Below are positions 1 to 5,056 of a stretch of 5,056 nt of DNA, piece after piece; the stretch's first letter is position 1; each line of letters begins with the position of its first letter. The position numbers were made by a program, and so were the translations under genes. The stretch is from Candidatus Latescibacterota bacterium (GTDB taxonomy: Bacteria > JAAXHH01 > JABIQT01): positions 1 through 5,056 of the forward strand of contig JABIQT010000175.1 of the NCBI GenBank assembly GCA_018667995.1, written 5' to 3'. The notes under the pieces were generated by a model. The model did no database searches and was not told the origin of the DNA. It saw nothing but the letters and a program-made list of their open reading frames with translations.

Positions 1-2
1 AA

Positions 3-38
3 ATACGGGAGCGTACAGCCGGCTGCACGCCCCCGTAT
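3..38 (-). terminator. Likely terminator stem: 36-bp near-perfect palindrome
   Basis: Bases 3-38 form an inverted repeat around 20/21 with only two mismatched pairs (10/31 and 15/26). Outer arms are ATACGGG and CCCGTAT (7 bp), then GCGT/ACGC (4 bp), then the inner palindrome CAGCCGGCTG. On the minus strand the stem is followed by T at the window edge (bases 1-3 read TTT), so a U-tract may start there but is cut off. It lies about 185 nt after the permease stop. The plus strand has no T-run after it. Terminator is the best call; a protein-binding palindrome is the alternative. Confidence 0.55.
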
Positions 39-222
39 CGCAGGGTGACCACGGTAGAACAGGTGGCCACATGAGAGACCACCGACGAGCGGGAATGGTT
101 GGGGGCGTAGGTTTGGGACGCTTTGTGCGGGCAAGCTTGTCGTATAGGAGGCTAACGGGACCATTCTCGATTGATCTCTCGGAAATCGATTTTCCTGATT
201 TCAGGTGCGGAAGTTTAGACAG
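39..222. other. Non-coding stretch downstream of the permease gene
   Basis: No credible gene is seen on either strand. A plus-strand open frame beginning at 71 runs into the permease gene in antisense and has an arginine/serine-rich, unstructured product. Small symmetric elements are present (GTGGCCAC at 63-70, AAATCGATTT at 183-192, CCTGA-TT-TCAGG at 194-205), none with a T-run. On the minus strand this would be the 3' untranslated part of the permease transcript, ending at the hairpin at 3-38. Confidence 0.5.
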
Positions 223-2595
223 TCAGTTCTTACCCATCCGCAATATCTCGGTCATCATCTGTCGGAAGGCTATTACACAAACGAGGAATTCCTCAAGGTG
301 CAACTCCCGTTGCCTCCGTTCCTCATTCATTGAATTCACAATCAAACCACTGATCTTGAAAGCGCGCGTACCCGTATGGAGCAGAAGGTGGAGTCCCTCG
401 TCCGGAAAATCCTTGTCCAGTTCATCCGAATAGCTGGCCAATATGGATACGCCTTTGGGACTCGCAGACATGCGCTCAATCGCCCGTTGCGTTACGTCAT
501 GGAGTAGCCCTGCAGCATGGCCAAAATCCTGATCCTCATAGCTCGAGAGGGCATCGGTCAGCTGAGTTTCAAAATAGGGGGCGTCCAGGGTCTTGTTCAT
601 CTCCCAGCGAGACAACAGTCTCTTCATGGCTGAGAATACCACGGCCACCTGTCGATCTTGAATCATAGGTTCGGCTTCCAGCATTCGATAGAGCCGATCC
701 TGGGTGTCCATCAGATGTCCCAGCGCTTGGGCAAGGGCCTTTCGCTCGAAGCCGGGAGTGCTGTCGCGCATAAGATCATAGATGCGAGGAAGAATTTCAT
801 CGGCCTCGAGTTTACTCAGGGCCTCTACCGTCGCCAGAGCAATGGCCCGATCCGTTTCCGTTTCGAGCACCTGAGAGAGGGCGGGACGCATGCGTTCATC
901 GCCGAGTCGGTCGAGGGCCTGGACTGCACTGCGGCGAATATCGGTACGTTCGTCCCCAAGTAGTGTGACCAGGATGTTGAGACTGAGTGGCGTGCGCACA
1001 GCACCCAGGGCCTGGATAGCTTCGTGAGCAATATCGGAGTACGGGTCACTGATCTTGTCGAGTAATGGTGTTACTGCCCTGCGGTCCCCGATATTGCCAA
1101 GTGAGCGTGCTGCCTCCTCCCGTACGTGACGATCGCTGTCGTCAAGCAGATCAATGAGCTCCTCCACCGCCAGAGCGCTGCCAGTCTCGCCCAATTCACG
1201 GGCGGCCCTGGCCTTTACTTCCGGATCATTTGACTTGACCATCCTTATCAGATGCCAGAGCGTAGCCAGCGGGCGGCCCCTGCTGACCTGGCGTAGAACT
1301 ACGCGTGGTGATGTGGATGCCTCTTCTCGTATCAACCTCAGCAAAACTACGCTGATCAATCTCAAGACGAAACCGATCAGGAAGAGGTATTGCAGCCCAG
1401 AGATGGTATACCCATAGATTTGATAGGAACCTATATCCATACAAAAAGTAGCCAGCACACCGCCGACCATGGCTCCGATCGCAGAACCGGTGTTGAACAT
1501 GGCCGAGTAACAGCCGATGTAAATGGAGCGGTTTTCCTTGGGCGCTATTTTCGCCATGAGATTGAACCGGGCGGTAGGAATTCCTGCGCTAACCAGACCG
1601 CCCCATGCCTGTATCAAAGGTACGGCGATCATGTAATTTTCGTGGGTAGCAAATACCCAACCCAGAGGAAACACAGCCAATCCGGCACTGCAGATCAGAA
1701 GGACGGGGCGGTATCCGAATTTATCTCCCAGGTATCCCCATAGAGGATTAAAGGCCACGCGAACAAGGATCTGAAGAGCGGCAAACAGGGCTATCTCGGA
1801 ATAGGGGATCATCAGGGTCTGCAGCATGTATACGGCGAAGAATGGCGCCGCGACCATTGCGAGCATGCCCCGAACAGAGACCAGCATCATGAATGTGCGG
1901 AACTGCCGATGCTTGAACGGCAGCGTCAGCAGTACCTTCGCAGGTTGGAGAGCCATGCGTTGTGATGGTGGTTCAGGAATTCTGCTCCACACGAATATGG
2001 CCACCATGCCGAACACCACCGCTATGATGAAGAGCGAGGTGAATCCCATCTGAGGGTCAGTCGCCTCAAATAGATCCAGATAGGCGCCCGCCGCCAATGA
2101 GACCACAAGTCCCACAGCGGCGATGATACTCTGTTGACGTGAGACAAACCGGCCACGCACATCTGCGGGTACCAGGTCCGTCAACCAGGAGGAATTTGCG
2201 GGTGCGGCCACTGAGCTCGCCAGCCCGCCAATGACAATACAGATCACCATCGCCATTGGCAGCCATTCGCGCGAGATGAAGGACGGCAGTAGGGCAACGG
2301 GTAGCCAAATAGCGAAACTGAACCCGAAGGCCAGCAGGCAAAGCGTCTTGCGTCGTGGAAGCCGTTCTATCAGAAGGGGTGAGAATACCTGAAGCAGAGC
2401 GCCCCAGGAGGCAGCTGCCGAGAGGAGACCAATAATGGCATTTGAAGCGCCGAGATGCAGGGCATAGCCGGTGGTATAGGCACCGGTGGTGATGGAAGAG
2501 TGTACGGCAGAGAAGGCCCCGCGTACATTCCACAGGCGCATACCACGCAGAGTCTGCAAGCGGGTGAATCTGGGCTTGGGTCCGGGATTGGTCAC
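223..2595 (-). CDS. MFS permease with C-terminal HEAT-repeat domain (790 aa)
   Basis: Predicted inner-membrane secondary transporter; substrate unknown. Twelve hydrophobic segments can be placed at about residues 26-46, 52-72, 85-105, 111-132, 154-174, 185-204, 237-260, 266-285, 296-315, 321-340, 359-384 and 397-421. A classical MFS loop motif (GYLGDKFGYRP) follows TM8. After TM12 comes a soluble tail. Residues ~455-625 hold PBS-lyase/HEAT-like repeats with a 31-residue period (helices starting near 457, 488, 519, 550, 581 and about 613; e.g. VREEAARSLGNIGD). Residues ~672-790 form a further charged helical region I do not recognise. The GTG start at 2595 is chosen because it overlaps the receptor gene's stop as GTGA and sits just before the first membrane segment. 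The upstream AGG/GGAAC is a weak ribosome site, as expected for a coupled gene. Ordinary MFS proteins are about 400-450 aa, so the tail nearly doubles the size. An ATG at 2541 is a less likely start. Confidence 0.9.
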   Translation of the reverse strand: MTNPGPKPRFTRLQTLRGMRLWNVRGAFSAVHSSITTGAYTTGYALHLGASNAIIGLLSAAASWGALLQVFSPLLIERLPRRKTLCLLAFGFSFAIWLPVALLPSFISREWLPMAMVICIVIGGLASSVAAPANSSWLTDLVPADVRGRFVSRQQSIIAAVGLVVSLAAGAYLDLFEATDPQMGFTSLFIIAVVFGMVAIFVWSRIPEPPSQRMALQPAKVLLTLPFKHRQFRTFMMLVSVRGMLAMVAAPFFAVYMLQTLMIPYSEIALFAALQILVRVAFNPLWGYLGDKFGYRPVLLICSAGLAVFPLGWVFATHENYMIAVPLIQAWGGLVSAGIPTARFNLMAKIAPKENRSIYIGCYSAMFNTGSAIGAMVGGVLATFCMDIGSYQIYGYTISGLQYLFLIGFVLRLISVVLLRLIREEASTSPRVVLRQVSRGRPLATLWHLIRMVKSNDPEVKARAARELGETGSALAVEELIDLLDDSDRHVREEAARSLGNIGDRRAVTPLLDKISDPYSDIAHEAIQALGAVRTPLSLNILVTLLGDERTDIRRSAVQALDRLGDERMRPALSQVLETETDRAIALATVEALSKLEADEILPRIYDLMRDSTPGFERKALAQALGHLMDTQDRLYRMLEAEPMIQDRQVAVVFSAMKRLLSRWEMNKTLDAPYFETQLTDALSSYEDQDFGHAAGLLHDVTQRAIERMSASPKGVSILASYSDELDKDFPDEGLHLLLHTGTRAFKISGLIVNSMNEERRQRELHLEEFLVCVIAFRQMMTEILRMGKN
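606..1233 (-). other. HEAT-repeat domain coding segment of the MFS permease
   Basis: This part of the permease gene encodes about five to six helical repeats of 31 residues. The repeated core reads roughly D-x-x-V-R-x-x-A-x-x-x-L-G-x-x-G-D, with A and L recurring at fixed places (ARELGETG, ARSLGNIG, IQALGAVR, VQALDRLG, VEALSKLE, AQALGHLM). This is the pattern of PBS-lyase HEAT-like repeats, which form a curved alpha-solenoid used for protein binding. The first four or five repeats are clear; the last ones decay. The domain should be cytosolic because it follows an even number (12) of membrane segments and MFS proteins have cytosolic termini. A binding partner is not identified by the sequence. 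Confidence 0.85.
2592..2595 (-). promoter_or_regulatory. GTGA stop/start overlap coupling receptor to permease
   Basis: On the minus strand the four bases GTGA hold both the GTG start of the permease (2595-2593) and the TGA stop of the c-di-AMP receptor (2594-2592). Only a weak ribosome site (AGG at 2608-2606, or GGAAC at 2613-2609) precedes the GTG. Such overlaps usually mean that ribosomes finishing the first gene re-initiate on the second, which holds the two products in fixed ratio. Confidence 0.85.
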
Positions 2596-2921
2596 ACTTG
2601 TACAACCTGTTCCACGTTGAGAACGAATACCTGGGCACCACCCACGGGGACTGAGATCGCCTCCTCGAGCGGATTCGCATCGATTCGGGTCCCTGGTTGT
2701 GCGACGCTCATGGGTTCTTCCCGGGATTGGCAATGGGCGCGGATGATATCTATCACCGGCTCTACATCCGCATCGGCCACGCCAAGCAACAGCGTATCAT
2801 TTCCTTCTCCCACAAAACCCCCAGTGCTTCCAATTTTTGTAAATCGAAATCCGGTATCAACGAGCGCATCGCTCAGCCGCCGTATGTCGCGCTTGTTTAC
2901 AATCACAATCAGCAGCTTCAT
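2592..2921 (-). CDS. Cyclic-di-AMP receptor, DarA/PstA (DUF970) family
   Basis: A 109-aa PII-like cytosolic protein, the same length as Bacillus subtilis DarA (YaaQ) and Staphylococcus PstA. Members form trimers and bind c-di-AMP between subunits. The hallmark segment is present: RFTKIGSTGGF at residues 26-36 and G-x-G-N-D-T at 38-43, with the C-terminal strand VGGAQVFVLNVEQ (93-105). Residues reported as nucleotide contacts in Staphylococcus PstA (from memory R26, T28, F36, N41, G47, F99, Q108) all fall at identical numbers here; N24 is replaced by G. The ATG at 2921 is preferred over the in-frame ATG at 2969 because GAGGA lies 7 nt before it and the family begins MKLLI/MKLII. The stop overlaps the start of the permease gene by 4 nt, so the two are translationally coupled. 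Known family members have no catalytic activity and their downstream target is generally unclear. No symbol is given because darA, pstA and cdaR are all in use. Confidence 0.93.
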   Translation of the reverse strand: MKLLIVIVNKRDIRRLSDALVDTGFRFTKIGSTGGFVGEGNDTLLLGVADADVEPVIDIIRAHCQSREEPMSVAQPGTRIDANPLEEAISVPVGGAQVFVLNVEQVVQV

Positions 2922-3080
2922 TTCATTTTCCTCGTTAGAACCGGTCCTGGAGGTTGATACGTCTTTCATAGTGCCCAGATTCGTAAAACCCCTGTAGGCT
3001 CGGTGCAGTGGTCAATTACGGATGCTACTGATAAGAGAGGCCCGTGACTATAAGATTGCAGGCAAATTCGTCGACTGGAA
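2922..3080. other. Intergenic spacer between dehydratase and receptor genes
   Basis: This is the only sizeable gap inside the row of four genes. I see no convincing terminator hairpin with a T-run after the dehydratase stop and no clean -35/-10 pair for the receptor. TTGACC (minus strand, 3015-3010) and TATAGT (3052-3047) occur, but not with partners at correct spacing. The spacer is long enough for a promoter, so the receptor-permease pair may be a separate transcription unit, but the sequence does not settle this. Confidence 0.5.
2929..2933 (-). promoter_or_regulatory. Ribosome binding site of the c-di-AMP receptor gene
   Basis: GAGGA on the minus strand lies 7 nt upstream of the ATG at 2921. 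It decides the start codon: the longer in-frame option at 2969 would add 16 residues (MKDVSTSRTGSNEENE) that are polar and unlike the family N-terminus. Confidence 0.8.
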
Positions 3081-4262
3081 TCACTCTCCCCAGTACGTTT
3101 CGCCGTCAGCCAGGAATCTCTGGACGATCTCTGGATTCAGTTGGACTCCCAGGCCCGGAGCATCCGAGATATGGACATAGCCCTTGTGAATGATGGGGCC
3201 GTCATGGAGAATGAGGTCCTCCCACCAGGGGTAATCCTCTCCGGCTCGCTCGATCATGCCGAAGTCGCGAATCGTCGCTGCCACATGGGCAGATGCTATG
3301 GTACCGATGACGCTCGCCGGATTGTGCATGGAGGTCTTCATGTAGTGCAGATCTGCCAGGTCCGCAATGCGCTTGGTTTCCAGTAAACCTCCCGCTTTTG
3401 GTACGTCGATATGCACGATATCGGTACCTCCCTGCTCAATGAAGGGCCGAAATTCATGCCGTCCGTACAGATTCTCTCCCATGGCAATAGGAACGGGTGA
3501 TCGTTCTGTGAGGCGGACCCATGCGGGTGCGAATGGGACGGGGAGAGGGTCTTCGAGCCACGCAGGACCATAGGGCGCCACACGTTCGGCAAGAGACAGC
3601 GCATCGCGCATATCAAGTGCCCAGTGGCAGTGGACAGCGATCTCGTAATCGTCCCCAAAGGCGTGGCGCATGTTGGCCATTATGGTCTCTGCCAATCGGA
3701 GATCGGATGCGGTCAGGCTCCGTGTCAAAGGTTCGTGACCATGCTCACGACAATCCGGATCGTACCGCTGCCAGAGACTATCTGCATCGATGGTCTTGAT
3801 TGCAGTCCAACCTTCCTCGTCTTTGATTCGTGCTGCATAGTCCTTGCAGACGGACAGATCTTCGGCGTGCATAGGCGTACCGGTCCGGTATAGTCTGACG
3901 CGTTCTCTGAATTTACCGCCCAATAGACGACACACCGGGAGTCCGGTCAACTTGCCAGCAAGATCCCATAGAGCGATTTCGATGCCGCTCAATGCGGCCA
4001 TCACCAAACCATTTTGCGTGTGCAGACCGGCAAGACGATCCCTGACTGTGACAAACAATCGGTCCACATCCAGAGGATTTTCACCTAATAGAGGTGGTTT
4101 CAGGATTTCCTCTATCACCTCACCAAGGCCGGGGCCCCAATAAGCTTCGCCCAAGCCCCACACGCCCTGATTGGTGTCTACTCTGATCAGGTTCCAGGCG
4201 CCGGTACGGTCTCCATGCTGCAGTCTCATTAACCTGATATCAGTAATCTTGGCGTGTAGCAT
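3081..4262 (-). CDS. Enolase-superfamily (mandelate racemase/muconate lactonizing type) protein, probable sugar-acid dehydratase
   Basis: A 393-aa cytosolic protein of COG4948, full length for the family. An N-terminal capping domain (~1-120, including LSGIEIALWDLAGKLTGLP at 91-109) is followed by a (beta/alpha)7-beta barrel. Metal ligands on strands 4 and 5 are clear: E237 in WLEDP and E263 in MGEN. H213 (HCHW, 211-214), H313 (MHNP) and E338 match the catalytic His/His/Glu layout of the ManD/GalD dehydratases, which remove water from sugar acids such as mannonate or galactonate to give 2-keto-3-deoxy products. Odd: the first metal ligand, normally Asp two residues before the catalytic His, is H211 here. 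Exact substrate cannot be read from the sequence. The ATG at 4262 has GGAG 5 nt upstream. The gene starts 12 nt after the kinase-like gene, so they are very likely co-transcribed. The superfamily assignment is firm; the dehydratase subgroup is inference. Confidence 0.9.
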   Translation of the reverse strand: MLHAKITDIRLMRLQHGDRTGAWNLIRVDTNQGVWGLGEAYWGPGLGEVIEEILKPPLLGENPLDVDRLFVTVRDRLAGLHTQNGLVMAALSGIEIALWDLAGKLTGLPVCRLLGGKFRERVRLYRTGTPMHAEDLSVCKDYAARIKDEEGWTAIKTIDADSLWQRYDPDCREHGHEPLTRSLTASDLRLAETIMANMRHAFGDDYEIAVHCHWALDMRDALSLAERVAPYGPAWLEDPLPVPFAPAWVRLTERSPVPIAMGENLYGRHEFRPFIEQGGTDIVHIDVPKAGGLLETKRIADLADLHYMKTSMHNPASVIGTIASAHVAATIRDFGMIERAGEDYPWWEDLILHDGPIIHKGYVHISDAPGLGVQLNPEIVQRFLADGETYWGE

Positions 4263-4267
4263 ATGGT

Positions 4268-4271
4268 CTCC
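4268..4271 (-). promoter_or_regulatory. Ribosome binding site of the enolase-superfamily gene
   Basis: GGAG on the minus strand lies 5 nt before the ATG at 4262 and just after the TGA stop (4277-4275) of the upstream kinase-like gene. This supports the chosen start and tight co-expression of the two genes. Confidence 0.75.
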
Positions 4272-4274
4272 GAA

Positions 4275-4991
4275 TCACTTCGTAAACGTCTTGCGAACAC
4301 CGTTCTCGTACCGCACTTCATACTTCTCGCTGGGTACGGGCATAGCTCGCATGGCCAGTTCACCATCTGTAATCAGCGGCTCTGACTTGAGCAGTATCTC
4401 GTCCAAAGACTCCTCCGGCGTTTTGTCGGTGGTGTCGATGTGTACCAACCGTCCTTTGCTATTGAAGAGGGACTGCGCGATCTCGTCATCAAATCGTTTC
4501 TGTACTTCGGCAATGTCCTGTTCCCGTACAATCGGATACTCGTGGGGTGTTGTCCGCATTCTCTCCTTCAACGCATCATCGCTGGCTGTGACGTGGAACA
4601 TGACGATGTCCGGTAGGCGAGCTTCGAGTGTCATTACCTCATAGTGCCGCTGGAATCCGTAGTGATAGTTGGGATAGTAGGGATTGTCCGGATCGTTGCC
4701 GTACATGGAAGTATACACAGCCTCTTCGATATGCCAGCCACTGATCAGAGGATACGGGTAATTCTTGATAATCTCGATATGATAGTGTAGTTGCATGCGT
4801 TGCATACGCTCTTTTACATCGTCAGGATATTCCACGAACTTCGATCTCGACTCAGCGCTGAGACTTGAATCGGGGATGGTAAAGTGGTCATCATTATGGG
4901 TCGGTCGGTTTCGGTGCTGGCAGTAATCCTGCAACTTATTGATCAGGGTGGTCTTTCCCGCATATTCGATTCCAACGAAGATGGAACGCAT
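4275..4991 (-). CDS. P-loop kinase-like protein, thymidylate/nucleotide kinase fold
   Basis: A 238-aa cytosolic protein with a Walker A motif at the extreme N-terminus, GIEYAGKTT (residues 7-15), resembling the G-x-D/E-G-x-G-K-T/S-T of thymidylate kinases but with Tyr in place of Gly. Other kinase-like elements follow: DDHF (34-37) after the second strand, LISGWHIEEAVY (82-93) where nucleoside kinases carry a D/E-R motif, the strand PDIVMFHVTASDDALKERM (127-145) equal to the pre-LID segment of NMP kinases, and a basic/acidic LID-like stretch up to about 160. It probably phosphorylates a small molecule using ATP, but the substrate is unknown and it is not a standard Tmk. The C-terminal ~35 residues (YEVRYENGVRKTF) look like an added tail. 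The start is supported by AGGAGA 7 nt upstream. It is the first gene of a likely operon with the enolase-superfamily gene. Confidence 0.75.
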   Translation of the reverse strand: MRSIFVGIEYAGKTTLINKLQDYCQHRNRPTHNDDHFTIPDSSLSAESRSKFVEYPDDVKERMQRMQLHYHIEIIKNYPYPLISGWHIEEAVYTSMYGNDPDNPYYPNYHYGFQRHYEVMTLEARLPDIVMFHVTASDDALKERMRTTPHEYPIVREQDIAEVQKRFDDEIAQSLFNSKGRLVHIDTTDKTPEESLDEILLKSEPLITDGELAMRAMPVPSEKYEVRYENGVRKTFTK

Positions 4992-4998
4992 TGAGCAG

Positions 4999-5004
4999 TC
5001 TCCT
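4999..5004 (-). promoter_or_regulatory. Ribosome binding site of the kinase-like gene
   Basis: AGGAGA on the minus strand ends 7 nt before the ATG at 4991, a near-consensus Shine-Dalgarno site at good spacing. It is the strongest such site in the window. Confidence 0.8.
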
Positions 5005-5019
5005 GTTTCGGTAGATAAC

Positions 5020-5031
5020 GCGCCGAAGCGC
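5020..5031 (-). other. Small UUCG hairpin in the leader of the kinase-like gene
   Basis: The minus strand reads GCGC-TTCG-GCGC, a perfect 4-bp stem closed by a C(UUCG)G tetraloop, an unusually stable RNA loop. It lies about 28 nt before the start codon. It has no T-run after it, so it is not an obvious terminator. It may be an mRNA leader stem or chance. Confidence 0.35.
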
Positions 5032-5056
5032 CATTGGTTAGTGGTTCGCCTGTCAG

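Noticed and set aside
194-205. CCTGA-TT-TCAGG hairpin as the permease terminator
   Set aside because: The stem is only 4-5 bp and no T-run follows on the minus strand.
71-433. Plus-strand open frame of 120 codons at the left end
   Set aside because: About half is antisense to the permease gene and the product is Arg/Ser-rich with no recognisable domain. It is best explained as chance.
2066-2680. 204-codon minus-strand open frame inside the permease/receptor region
   Set aside because: It is in another frame of the well-supported permease gene, with Cys/Arg/Ser-rich translation typical of an out-of-frame shadow.
2596-2733. Longer N-terminus for the permease (open frame extends 46 codons upstream to an ATG at 2733)
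   Set aside because: The extension lies wholly inside the receptor gene, is rich in Arg/Gly/Cys with no family resemblance, and the GTG at 2595 forms a standard GTGA overlap right before the membrane domain.
2922-2969. Longer start for the c-di-AMP receptor at 2969
   Set aside because: The added 16 residues are low-complexity polar sequence, and the ATG at 2921 has GAGGA at 7-nt spacing and gives the family's exact length and N-terminus.
2455-2997. 180-codon plus-strand open frame antisense to the receptor
   Set aside because: It is antisense to two strongly supported genes, Ser/Thr/Pro-rich, and has no family resemblance.
2980-3052. Promoter for the receptor gene from TTGACC (3015-3010) or TATAGT (3052-3047) on the minus strand
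   Set aside because: No -10 element lies 16-18 nt after TTGACC (candidates are 13, 21 or 24 nt away) and no -35 lies at the right distance before TATAGT.
4275-4991. Calling the P-loop protein thymidylate kinase (tmk)
   Set aside because: Walker A has Tyr for Gly, the D/E-R motif of the family is not seen, and the genetic context is metabolic; only the fold class is supported.
1-5056. tRNA, rRNA, CRISPR array, insertion sequence or attachment sites
   Set aside because: Reading both strands shows no spaced direct repeats, transposase-like products or recognisable tRNA cloverleaf; almost all of the window is occupied by four intact genes.

Overview
The window suggests a bacterium of moderate GC content. 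The best guess is Chloroflexota or a related lineage. The reasons are a DarA/CdaR-type cyclic-di-AMP receptor, which is typical of Firmicutes and also found in Chloroflexota, a large MFS permease fused to HEAT repeats, and a COG4948 (mandelate racemase/enolase superfamily) dehydratase, a family strongly expanded in some Chloroflexota such as SAR202. This assignment is inference from gene content; the window holds no rRNA or other phylogenetic marker.

All four genes lie on the minus strand, so transcription runs from the right edge to the left. In order: (1) a 238-aa P-loop kinase-like protein (4991 to 4275) with a good ribosome binding site; (2) after a 12-nt gap, a 393-aa enolase-superfamily protein (4262 to 3081), probably a sugar-acid dehydratase but with histidine where the first metal-binding aspartate is expected; (3) after a 159-nt spacer, a 109-aa cyclic-di-AMP receptor (2921 to 2592); (4) overlapping it by 4 nt (GTGA), a 790-aa MFS permease with a cytosolic HEAT-repeat tail and a further helical C-terminal domain (2595 to 223). 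The left 222 bases hold no gene but end in a 36-bp near-perfect palindrome that looks like a terminator stem for the minus strand, cut by the window edge.

There are two tight gene pairs. Kinase and dehydratase share a transcript and may work on the same small-molecule substrate. Receptor and permease are translationally coupled. The most interesting reading is that the DarA-type receptor, whose output is poorly understood in general, reports c-di-AMP levels to the HEAT-repeat tail of the transporter encoded directly after it. The coupling is seen in the sequence; the physical interaction is a hypothesis.
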